Shown piece by piece: positions 1 through 5,152 of a stretch of DNA of 5,152 nt (its first letter is position 1; each line of letters begins with the position of its first letter). A program made the position numbers and the translations under genes. Below the pieces are notes generated by a model, which was not told where the DNA came from, ran no database searches, and saw only the letters and a list, made by a program, of their open reading frames with translations. Source of the stretch: Hyphomonas sp. (GTDB lineage Bacteria > Pseudomonadota > Alphaproteobacteria > Caulobacterales > Hyphomonadaceae); NCBI GenBank assembly GCA_024743015.1, contig JANSXJ010000274.1, positions 1 through 5,152 on the forward strand, read 5' to 3'.

Positions 1-180
1 AATCTTGTCACCCGGCTGAGCGCCGCGATCCAGCAGAGCCCGAGCCGCATTGTTCGACCGGGCCGACATTTCCGGCCAGGAAACGATCCTGTTCCCATGG
101 ATGAGGGCAGGGTCGTCAGGACCCAGATGCGTCGCATTATCGTCCAGAATATCACCGAAGTTCCAAATCGATTTCGCCAT
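1..180 (-). CDS. Acyl-CoA synthetase (AMP-forming, ANL superfamily), N-terminal fragment
   Basis: Reading the minus strand from the ATG at 180-178 gives 60 uninterrupted codons to the left edge, beginning MAKSIWNFGDILDDNA. The pattern fits the N-terminus of AMP-forming fatty-acyl-CoA ligases: a short lead helix, then 'PALIHGNRIVSWPEMSARSN' (residues 24-43), matching the family's usual 'pAl..g.r..tw.el..r.n', and then 'ARALLDRGAQPGDKI' (46-60), matching 'a..L...G..pGD.v'. Enzymes of this type activate a carboxylic acid with ATP to an acyl-adenylate and transfer it to CoA in the cytoplasm. The adenylation motifs lie outside the window, so chain-length preference cannot be judged. The start is supported by a good ribosome binding site. 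The gene lies 87 bp downstream of xseA on the same strand. A non-CoA-forming ANL enzyme is the main alternative. Confidence 0.75.
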   Translation of the reverse strand, partial: MAKSIWNFGDILDDNATHLGPDDPALIHGNRIVSWPEMSARSNNAARALLDRGAQPGDKI

Positions 181-189
181 ATCGCCGCG

Positions 190-197
190 CCTCCCTT
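190..197 (-). promoter_or_regulatory. Shine-Dalgarno site of the acyl-CoA synthetase gene
   Basis: On the minus strand this reads AAGGGAGG, a near-perfect anti-16S match. Nine bases separate it from the ATG at 180-178. It fixes the start of the acyl-CoA synthetase and resembles the GGGAGG site in front of the kinase gene at 3708. Confidence 0.7.
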
Positions 198-234
198 GGG
201 TGTTTCGGTGAGCTTAGCCATGAATTTGTTGTCG

Positions 235-254
235 AAAAGGGCCGCCGCAGCGGC
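235..254 (-). terminator. Possible weak intrinsic terminator after xseA
   Basis: On the minus strand, 13 bases past the xseA stop, GCCGC-TGCG-GCGGC can fold into a 5-bp all-GC hairpin (254-250 pairing with 245-241). It is followed by CC and a run of four T (238-235). The stem is short and the T-run minimal, so this could be a weak Rho-independent terminator or chance in GC-rich DNA. If real, it separates xseA from the acyl-CoA synthetase gene. The rest of the 181-267 gap holds only the ribosome binding site; I see no clear promoter there. Confidence 0.3.
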
Positions 255-267
255 AACGCGATGGGGT

Positions 268-1809
268 CTAGAATAAATCACCCTGATCTGACGGATCCGT
301 TTTCGGCTTAGCTTTCGCCGGCCGCGATGGCGCCGGGGCGGTAGATTTCTCGAACGGCGTGAGGGTCACGGTGCCGTCGGAGAGTGTAAGATCGACCTGT
401 CCGGAGGTCGTCACCGCTTTGGCGGTGCGCAGCACTTTGCCTTTGTCATCTCGGACGATTGCATACCCGCGATCCAGGGTTGCCTGATATGATAGCGTTT
501 CCAGGAGTTTCGCCTGTGCGTTCAGCGCGGTCTTCTTTGCCTCCCAGATTCTGTTCAGGGCAGGGCGGGCGCGTCGGGCGGCTTCGGAGAGCGCCGTGCG
601 CGCTCGTTTCGCATCAGCGGCTACGGGCTCAGGGCGCAGACGCGACGCGGTCTTCGAAAATGCGATCCGCTTGCGGGAAGCTGCGCTCGCGAGACCAGAG
701 CCGAGGCGTGTGGAGAGATTTTCAAGCTTTGCAAGTTTAGAGGATACGATTTGCTTCGGACTGATGAGCCCCGCACTGATCGTATCGAGCTTTGCGCGCC
801 GACGCTCGACCAGCGTCCGGACGGCTGAGGGCAGACGGTCGGCAACCGCATCGTATCGCTGACGTTTGGTGTCGAGCAATCGGTTCGGCGCTGGCAGACG
901 GTTCGCCTCAATTCGATCCTGTCCGCGCTTGATATATCGCACCAGAGCACGTTTGAGGCGTTGTTCCATGTCACCGATTTGCAATTGCAGATCGGACCTG
1001 ACGGGGACAGCGATTTCAGCCGCGCCAGTCGGGGTCGGAGCGCGCGCATCAGAAACGAAGTCGATCAGCGTCGTGTCAGTCTCGTGCCCGACCGCGGAGA
1101 TGAGCGGGATCTCGCTCTCAAAGGCAGCGCGCACGACGTCTTCTTCATTGAAAGGCCACAGGTCTTCGATCGATCCGCCGCCGCGGCCAACAATCAGGAC
1201 GTCTGGTCGATCGGTACCGGTCATTGCGTTGAAGCCGCGAATGGCCGCAGTGATTTGCGGAGCCGCGGTATCGCCCTGGACGAGGGCCGGCCACAGTATC
1301 ACCCGGACCGGAAACCTGTCTCGGATACGGTGCAGGATATCCCGGATGACCGCGCCTGTCGGTGAGGTCACCACCCCTACTGTGTTCGGCAAGAATGGCA
1401 GCGGTTTTTTATGTTTCTGATCGAACAAGCCTTCGGCTGCGAGTTTCTTTTTTCGTTCTTCCAGCAGCGCCATGAGCGCGCCAACACCAGCCGGGCGCAT
1501 ATCGTTGGCGATCAGTTGATAATTGGAGCGTCCGGGATAGGTCGACATGCGCCCGGTGGCGATGACTTCGAGGCCTTCTTCCGGGCGGAACGGCAGGCGA
1601 GAGACCTGACCCTTCCACATAATCGTATTGAGGACGGCCTTATCGTCTTTCAGATCAGCATACATGTGGCCCGAGCGGGCGATCGTCACCCGGCCTAGCT
1701 CTCCGCGCACGCGAACATGGTCATAGGCCGTCTCGATCGTGCGTTTCAGCGCAGATGACAGCTCCGAAACAGTGAGCTCGGGCAGGTTGGAGGTGGGTGA
1801 ATCGTCCAT
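268..1809 (-). CDS. xseA: Exodeoxyribonuclease VII large subunit
   Basis: This is the 513-residue catalytic subunit of exonuclease VII, which degrades single-stranded DNA from either end to acid-soluble oligonucleotides in DNA repair. It works with several copies of the small subunit XseB, whose gene is not in this window. An N-terminal OB-fold occupies about residues 10-105 (LTVSELSSALKRTIE onward). The catalytic domain carries GVVTSPTGAVIRD (145-157), GRGGGSIEDLWPFN (208-221) and GHETDTTLIDF (241-251) followed by DARAPTPTGAAE (254-265). Asp157, Arg209, His242 and Asp245 appear to match residues known to be needed in the E. coli enzyme. An Arg/Lys/Ala-rich stretch, probably coiled coil, covers about 270-440, and the conserved LDRGYAIV follows at 445-452. 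The protein is longer than E. coli XseA (456 residues), partly through a Pro/Ala/Lys-rich tail that ends QGDLF. The ATG at 1809 places the conserved N-terminus correctly, although no clear Shine-Dalgarno precedes it. It is divergent from purD. Confidence 0.96.
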   Translation of the reverse strand: MDDSPTSNLPELTVSELSSALKRTIETAYDHVRVRGELGRVTIARSGHMYADLKDDKAVLNTIMWKGQVSRLPFRPEEGLEVIATGRMSTYPGRSNYQLIANDMRPAGVGALMALLEERKKKLAAEGLFDQKHKKPLPFLPNTVGVVTSPTGAVIRDILHRIRDRFPVRVILWPALVQGDTAAPQITAAIRGFNAMTGTDRPDVLIVGRGGGSIEDLWPFNEEDVVRAAFESEIPLISAVGHETDTTLIDFVSDARAPTPTGAAEIAVPVRSDLQLQIGDMEQRLKRALVRYIKRGQDRIEANRLPAPNRLLDTKRQRYDAVADRLPSAVRTLVERRRAKLDTISAGLISPKQIVSSKLAKLENLSTRLGSGLASAASRKRIAFSKTASRLRPEPVAADAKRARTALSEAARRARPALNRIWEAKKTALNAQAKLLETLSYQATLDRGYAIVRDDKGKVLRTAKAVTTSGQVDLTLSDGTVTLTPFEKSTAPAPSRPAKAKPKTDPSDQGDLF

Positions 1810-1857
1810 GATCTAAACTTAGCGGCGGCAATCTCGCGCGTCACCCTTTGTGTGCGC

Positions 1858-1888
1858 TTAACCAGCTTGTTTTGTGCCGAGCCGTCAA
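1858..1888 (-). promoter_or_regulatory. Candidate sigma-70-type promoter for xseA
   Basis: The minus strand reads TTGACG (1888-1883) followed, after a 17- or 19-base spacer, by CTGGTT or GGTTAA. The -35 element is close to consensus, while the -10 is weak, as is common in alphaproteobacteria. It would start transcription roughly 40-45 bases ahead of the xseA ATG. This is inference from the sequence alone. Confidence 0.2.
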
Positions 1889-1913
1889 CTGGGGACTTGA
1901 TCCCTCATCCAGT
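1888..1913 (+). repeat. Imperfect inverted repeat ahead of purD
   Basis: ACTGG (1888-1892) pairs with CCAGT (1909-1913). Inside it GGA (1893-1895) can pair with TCC (1901-1903) around the loop CTTGA, leaving CTCAT as a one-sided bulge. It lies 20 bases before the purD ATG and overlaps the proposed xseA -35. It could be an operator half-site pair or a small leader hairpin, but eight interrupted pairs are not strong evidence of either. Confidence 0.25.
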
Positions 1914-1933
1914 CCGGTCCAGTAGCTGCGCGC

Positions 1934-3223
1934 ATGAAAGTTCTTGTTGTCGGATCGGGCGGCCGCGAACACGCCCTCGCATGGAAAATCGCGAAGTCTG
2001 AAATCGTCGACGAAGTATTCTGCACGCCAGGCAATCCTGGAATGGATGCCATAGGGCCATGTTTCGACGTCGAGCCAACCGATCTGCATAAGATGCAGGA
2101 GCTGGTCCTGCAGCTCTCTCCTGATCTGATTGTCATCGGGCCTGAGGCACCGCTGGCCGCAGGATTGTCCGATGCGCTGCGCGCCCGTGGCTTCGATGTG
2201 TTCGGCCCCAGCGAGAAAGCGGCGCAATTGGAGAGCTCCAAGGGGTTCTCAAAGGACATGATGAAGCAATTCGAGATCCCGACCGCCGCCTATGGCCGGT
2301 TTACAGATCTCACCGAGGCGCTCGATTTCCTCGAAACCATGGAAGCTCCCTATGTGATCAAGGCTGATGGTCTGGCTGCAGGAAAAGGCGTGGTCATCTG
2401 TGACACGCTCGAAGAGGCAGAGAACGAAGTCGAAGCCATGATGACCGGCAAGTTTGGTGATGCCTCGACTGAAATCGTGATCGAAGAATTCATGGACGGC
2501 GAGGAAGCGTCGATCTTCGTGCTGACCGATGGCGACGGCGCGATATACCTGCCGCCGGCTCAGGATCACAAACGCGTTGGCGACGGCGATACGGGTCTGA
2601 ATACGGGCGGCATGGGGTCCTATGCGCCCGCGCCTGTCGTTACGCCCCGGATCATGGAGCTGGTTCAAACGCTGATCGTCGAGCCGCTGCTCTCCGGCAT
2701 GGCGGAACAGGGCATGCCCTATCAAGGCGTGCTCTATGTCGGGATCATGGTGACAGCGTCCGGACCGAAAGTGGTAGAATTCAACGCTCGATTCGGTGAT
2801 CCGGAATGTCAGGTCCTGATGGCAGGTTTGCCGGGAGACATCGTTCCTGCACTGCTGATCTGCGCGACCGGTGGGCTGGTGCACGGCCACCGTGAAGTCG
2901 CTGAAATGATGGGCATCAATGCCTTCCAACCGGCCGCGTGTGTTGTGATGGCGACCGAGGGCTACCCAGAGTCCTATGCTAAGGGTTCGATCATAGCAGG
3001 GGTCGAGGCGGCCGATGCGATTGAAAACGTCACAGTGTTTCACGCGGGTACCGACAAAGACGGCGACGGAAAGCTAATCGCTGTCGGTGGCCGGGTGCTG
3101 GGCGTTACGGCGACTGGGCCTGATCTGCGCGCCGCTGTGGACAGGGCATATCGCGGCGTTGAGGCGATCAACTGGCCGCAAGGCTTCAACCGGACAGATA
3201 TCGGCTGGCGGGCGTTGAAATAG
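1934..3223 (+). CDS. purD: Phosphoribosylamine-glycine ligase (GAR synthetase)
   Basis: PurD catalyses the second step of de novo purine synthesis in the cytoplasm, ATP + 5-phosphoribosylamine + glycine to GAR + ADP + Pi. The protein has 429 residues, the usual length for bacterial monofunctional PurD. The N-terminal domain opens with MKVLVVGSGGREHALAW (1-17) and has the typical NPGMD (34-38) and IGPEAPL (68-74). The ATP-grasp domain follows, with VIKADGLAAGKGVVI (141-155), QDHKRVGDGDTGLNTGGMG (210-228) and the Mg-ATP signature VEFNARFGDPECQ (281-293). The C-terminal domain includes AVGGRVLGVTATG (383-395). No key motif is missing. The ATG at 1934 is chosen because MKVLVVGSGGREHA is the standard N-terminus; there is no clear Shine-Dalgarno. 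The stop codon TAG shares its last base with the GTG start of the downstream ACT gene, implying one transcript. DKDGDGK at 374-380 is a surface loop, not a calcium-binding EF-hand. Confidence 0.98.
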   Translation: MKVLVVGSGGREHALAWKIAKSEIVDEVFCTPGNPGMDAIGPCFDVEPTDLHKMQELVLQLSPDLIVIGPEAPLAAGLSDALRARGFDVFGPSEKAAQLESSKGFSKDMMKQFEIPTAAYGRFTDLTEALDFLETMEAPYVIKADGLAAGKGVVICDTLEEAENEVEAMMTGKFGDASTEIVIEEFMDGEEASIFVLTDGDGAIYLPPAQDHKRVGDGDTGLNTGGMGSYAPAPVVTPRIMELVQTLIVEPLLSGMAEQGMPYQGVLYVGIMVTASGPKVVEFNARFGDPECQVLMAGLPGDIVPALLICATGGLVHGHREVAEMMGINAFQPAACVVMATEGYPESYAKGSIIAGVEAADAIENVTVFHAGTDKDGDGKLIAVGGRVLGVTATGPDLRAAVDRAYRGVEAINWPQGFNRTDIGWRALK

Positions 3224-3630
3224 TGGCCGAACGCGATCTCTCGACGCTTCTTTCGACCCTGCACGTCGAACAGCATGATGGCGTGTGGCGGTTCGAGACA
3301 ATCGCGGCAGACCAAGCTTCATGGGTGGAGCTGGTCAATCTCAAGGATACCCGCAGCATCGCGATGTTGTTCCAGGAGCGTGAAGGGCTGACAGTGGTGA
3401 CCAAAGCCACAGACGAAACGCCCGAAACCAATCGTTGGGCGTGGCTTGAGCTGACGGTTTATTCCGACTTGCAGGCGGTGGGATTCCTCGCGCGGGTGGC
3501 GGCTGCCCTGTCTGAGGCGGGGGTTCCCTGCAATGCCGTCGCCGCATACCACCACGATCATATTTTCGTGCCGGAAGCGCGTGCCGAGGATGCGTGCAAG
3601 GCCATTCTGGCGCTTCGACCGGATAGCTGA
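3223..3630 (+). CDS. Small ACT-domain protein (ACT_3/DUF2241-type with C-terminal ACT_7)
   Basis: This 135-residue cytoplasmic protein belongs to a stand-alone ACT family (COG3602-like). An N-terminal half, about 1-60 (starting at LSTLLSTLHVEQHDGVWRFE, 6-25), corresponds to ACT_3/DUF2241. A C-terminal ACT_7-like half, about 70-133, has WAWLELTVYSDLQAVGFLA (72-90) and the family hallmark AYHHDHIFVP (108-117). ACT domains usually bind small ligands, often amino acids, to regulate enzymes, but no catalytic domain is fused here and the family's role is unknown. The start is a GTG whose G is the last base of the purD stop (TAGTG), pointing to translational coupling by termination-reinitiation. There is no strong Shine-Dalgarno of its own. 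One could speculate that it senses glycine or another amino acid linked to PurD, but nothing in the sequence shows this. Confidence 0.85.
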   Translation: MAERDLSTLLSTLHVEQHDGVWRFETIAADQASWVELVNLKDTRSIAMLFQEREGLTVVTKATDETPETNRWAWLELTVYSDLQAVGFLARVAAALSEAGVPCNAVAAYHHDHIFVPEARAEDACKAILALRPDS

Positions 3631-3643
3631 CCCTGCGTCTGAC

Positions 3644-3671
3644 TTGTCGCGCGCCACGGCTTCGCTAAACA
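3644..3671 (+). promoter_or_regulatory. Possible weak promoter ahead of the kinase gene
   Basis: TTGTCG (3644-3649) and TAAACA (3666-3671) are separated by 16 bases in the 77-bp gap between the ACT gene and the kinase gene. The -35 matches four of six consensus bases and the -10 about three. The gap and the fresh Shine-Dalgarno downstream suggest that the kinase gene may have its own transcription start, but read-through from purD is equally possible. I see no terminator hairpin in this gap. Confidence 0.2.
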
Positions 3672-3695
3672 AGTTTCAGAAGAGAATTCCACTTT

Positions 3696-3701
3696 GGGAG
3701 G
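3696..3701 (+). promoter_or_regulatory. Shine-Dalgarno site of the kinase gene
   Basis: GGGAGG lies six bases before the ATG at 3708 and decides that start over the in-frame ATG at 3735 (residue Met10). It contrasts with xseA and purD, which lack a visible Shine-Dalgarno. Confidence 0.75.
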
Positions 3702-3707
3702 TGCGCC

Positions 3708-4796
3708 ATGGTCCATAGCGGCAATGCACAAGAAATGTTCACCGGCACAAAGGATGTGGCCGATAGCCACAAATTTGATGAATCCAATCTCGAAGCCTGG
3801 ATGGTCGAGAATGTTGAAGGGTTTGAGGGCCCGCTGACAGTCAAGCAATTCAAAGGTGGCCAATCCAATCCAACCTATAAGCTGTTCGCGGGTGGCAAGA
3901 CCTATGTCATGCGCCGAAAGCCTCCGGGGAAATTGCTGCCCTCCGCGCATGCCGTCGACCGCGAATTCCGGGTCATCGATGCACTTTATCCGTTGGGATT
4001 CCCGGTCGCACGACCGTATGGCCTGTGCATGGATGAGAGTGTTGTTGGCACGATTTTCTACATCATGGACTGTGTCGAAGGACGGATTCTCTGGGATGGG
4101 ACGTTGCCTGATATGGAGCCGTCTGAACGGCGAGCGATTTATGAGGCCAAGATCAAGACTTTCGCGGATTTGCACAATGTGGATTGGCGCGCCGCCGGGC
4201 TCGAAGGCTTTGGCAAGGAAGGCGATTATATTGCCCGCCAGACCCACCGCTGGACCAAGCAATATGTCGCCTCCGAAACCAAGAAAATCCCTGAAATGGA
4301 TGCGCTGATTGACTGGTTGCCGAAGAATATTCCCGACGGCGACAAGACGACGATCGTGCATGGCGATTATCGCCTCGATAATATGATCCTGCATCCGACG
4401 GAGCCGAAAGTCATTGCCGTTCTCGATTGGGAGCTTTGCACACTGGGCGACCCACTGGCAGACTTCACCTACCACCTGATGAACTGGGTCATGCCGAGTT
4501 CTGATCCCTCTCGCGGCGCGTTGGTCGATATTGAAGACATGAAAGCCTATGGTATCCCAACCATGGAAGAGTACACGGCGCTATACTGTGAGCACACGGG
4601 CCGGGATGGTCTGCCGGAAGTAGATTTCTATTTCGCCTATAATGCATTCCGCCTGGCGGCGATCTGCCAGGGTATCGTCGGCCGGGTCCGCGATGGGACA
4701 GCCTCCAACGCTGCGGCGGCAACCATGGAAGCGCGCGTCGCGCCGCTTGCAGAGTTTGCGGCAGACTGCGCTCGCAAGGCCGGGATGGTGGGATGA
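3708..4796 (+). CDS. APH-fold phosphotransferase, ACAD10/ACAD11/LvaA-like, probable acyl-CoA-linked kinase
   Basis: This is a 362-residue soluble protein of the aminoglycoside-phosphotransferase/choline-kinase fold (COG3173-like). After a typical lead (FTGTKDVADSHKFDESNLEA, 11-30) come the nucleotide-binding loop GGQSNPTYKL (50-59) and KTYVMRRKPPG (64-74). The catalytic loop HGDYRLDN lies at 218-225, with Asp220 as presumed base and Asn225 as metal ligand. The second metal-binding motif is VLDWELCTLGDPLADF (238-253), with Asp240 standing in for the DFG aspartate. All kinase motifs are intact, so activity is expected. This subgroup resembles the kinase part of human ACAD10/11 and Pseudomonas LvaA, which phosphorylate the 4-hydroxyl of hydroxyacyl-CoA, rather than antibiotic-resistance APHs. 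Its substrate here is unknown. Its stop overlaps the next start as ATGA, so it is probably co-translated with the hotdog protein. The annotation 'aminoglycoside phosphotransferase' would be misleading. Confidence 0.9.
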   Translation: MVHSGNAQEMFTGTKDVADSHKFDESNLEAWMVENVEGFEGPLTVKQFKGGQSNPTYKLFAGGKTYVMRRKPPGKLLPSAHAVDREFRVIDALYPLGFPVARPYGLCMDESVVGTIFYIMDCVEGRILWDGTLPDMEPSERRAIYEAKIKTFADLHNVDWRAAGLEGFGKEGDYIARQTHRWTKQYVASETKKIPEMDALIDWLPKNIPDGDKTTIVHGDYRLDNMILHPTEPKVIAVLDWELCTLGDPLADFTYHLMNWVMPSSDPSRGALVDIEDMKAYGIPTMEEYTALYCEHTGRDGLPEVDFYFAYNAFRLAAICQGIVGRVRDGTASNAAAATMEARVAPLAEFAADCARKAGMVG

Positions 4797-5152
4797 GTTT
4801 CGACACGCCCATACTGGAACAAGACGGCACTCTAAGCGGGCCTTTGCGATCACCTGCCAATATGCTGGTCGAGCAGGAATATGGCGGACACAAATCTATC
4901 CATGATGATGCCGAAGCCGAACGGCTCGGCTTCAAGGCGGGTCCGATTGAAGGGCCGACGCATTTCAGTCAATTCGATCCCTTGCTCGTGCGCCTCTGGG
5001 GGCAGGCCTGGTTCGAGCGTGGATGCATATCCTGCCACTATAAAAACATGGTGGTTGAAGGCGAAGAGGTTCGGGCTTTCGTGAAGCCGGTGTCGAATGC
5101 GCGCGCAGAGTGCTGGGCCGAAAAAGCTGATGGCACGCCGGTACTTGAAGCG
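4793..5152 (+). CDS. Probable hotdog-fold (MaoC-like) protein, N-terminal fragment
   Basis: From the ATG at 4793, which overlaps the kinase stop by four bases, 120 codons are open to the right edge, beginning MSFDTPILEQDGTLSG. KAGPIEGPTHFSQFDPL (48-64) looks like the conserved segment of MaoC/hotdog proteins in which a loop precedes the central helix. HYKNMVVEGEEVRAFVKPVS (82-101) resembles the following strands ('f...v..Ge.v.a.v.p') that form the CoA-thioester groove. There is no signal peptide or membrane segment, so a cytoplasmic role on acyl-CoA, as hydratase or thioesterase, is plausible. The classical hydratase Asp/His pair cannot be confirmed in this fragment. CISCH at 78-82 matches the haem c motif but is probably accidental in a cytoplasmic protein. 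A purine-rich stretch (GGGATGGTGGG) precedes the start. I recognise the fold only tentatively. Confidence 0.6.
   Translation, partial: MSFDTPILEQDGTLSGPLRSPANMLVEQEYGGHKSIHDDAEAERLGFKAGPIEGPTHFSQFDPLLVRLWGQAWFERGCISCHYKNMVVEGEEVRAFVKPVSNARAECWAEKADGTPVLEA

Larger units (their letters stand above)
1810..1933. promoter_or_regulatory. Divergent intergenic region between xseA and purD
   Basis: The 124 bp separate two divergent starts, so promoters for both genes probably lie here. For xseA, the minus strand has TTGACG (1888-1883), a good -35 match, with CTGGTT 17 bases on (1865-1860) or GGTTAA 19 bases on (1863-1858) as a poor -10. For purD no convincing -35/-10 pair was found. Neither start has a recognisable Shine-Dalgarno: xseA is preceded by CTAAGTTTAGATC and purD by AGTAGCTGCGCGC. 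Two TCCAGT copies lie one helical turn apart (1908-1913 and 1918-1923), and an imperfect inverted repeat spans 1888-1913. Both are described separately. I see no riboswitch, including no recognisable purine aptamer. Confidence 0.4.

Noticed and set aside
866..1420. Open plus-strand frames (184 and 134 codons) within xseA
   Set aside because: They are opposite the XseA catalytic core, with Ser/Arg-rich low-information translations and no ribosome binding site support.
1810..1933. Purine riboswitch or small RNA ahead of purD
   Set aside because: No purine aptamer-like three-way junction or conserved core is visible, and the region is short. Only the weak 1888-1913 inverted repeat is present.
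2249..3043. A 264-codon open frame on the minus strand opposite purD
   Set aside because: The predicted protein is rich in His, Arg and Asp and has no family-like pattern. The plus strand is unambiguous purD, so this is a codon-bias shadow.
3053..3073. DKDGDGK in PurD, resembling the start of an EF-hand calcium loop
   Set aside because: It falls in a turn of the PurD C-terminal domain where Asp/Gly-rich loops are normal, and the rest of the 12-residue EF-hand loop and its flanking helices are absent.
3558..4475. A 305-codon open frame on the minus strand opposite the kinase gene
   Set aside because: It lies entirely opposite genes with clear conserved motifs. Its translation shows no recognisable domain, and long antisense frames are expected in GC-rich DNA.
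3708..4796. Aminoglycoside resistance gene
   Set aside because: The fold is shared, but the FTGTK lead, VMRRKPPG segment and DWELCTLGDPLADF motif match the acyl-CoA-associated ACAD10/11/LvaA subgroup, and the chromosomal context is metabolic with no mobile element.
5024..5038. CISCH, a CXXCH haem c attachment motif in the hotdog-like protein
   Set aside because: The protein has no signal peptide or membrane segment for export to the periplasm, where c-type haem is attached. The motif sits within an otherwise hotdog-like segment and is probably accidental.

Overview
The window looks like ordinary chromosome of an alphaproteobacterium. Coding GC is moderately high. The divergent xseA/purD pair is an arrangement I associate with Caulobacterales and Rhodobacterales relatives. 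The acyl-CoA-metabolism genes on both sides would suit a marine Hyphomonadaceae-type genome. The family-level guess is inference. I see no IS element, integrase, tRNA, rRNA or CRISPR array, and no obvious compositional break.

Layout. Positions 1-180 (minus) hold the first 60 codons of an acyl-CoA synthetase that continues off the left edge. Positions 268-1809 (minus) hold xseA, the large subunit of exodeoxyribonuclease VII, with a possible weak terminator just past its stop. Positions 1810-1933 form a 124-bp divergent intergenic region. Positions 1934-3223 (plus) hold purD. Its stop codon overlaps by one base the GTG start of a small tandem-ACT-domain protein (3223-3630). After a 77-bp gap with a strong ribosome binding site, 3708-4796 (plus) hold an aminoglycoside-phosphotransferase-fold (APH) kinase of the ACAD10/ACAD11/LvaA type. 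It overlaps by four bases (ATGA) a probable hotdog-fold (MaoC-like) protein (4793-5152) that runs off the right edge.

How the genes fit together. xseA (DNA repair) and purD (de novo purine synthesis) are housekeeping genes that share an upstream region but no pathway. purD and the ACT protein are probably translationally coupled. The kinase and hotdog genes form a second coupled pair, probably acting on acyl-CoA thioesters. Together with the acyl-CoA synthetase on the left, they recall the parts list of bacterial 4-hydroxyacyl-CoA catabolism, but that link is a hypothesis.

All the large genes appear intact, with their key catalytic motifs present. The window is largely conventional. The points most worth following up are the uncharacterised kinase/hotdog pair, the purD-ACT coupling, and a sliding-clamp-binding-like peptide at the extreme C-terminus of XseA.
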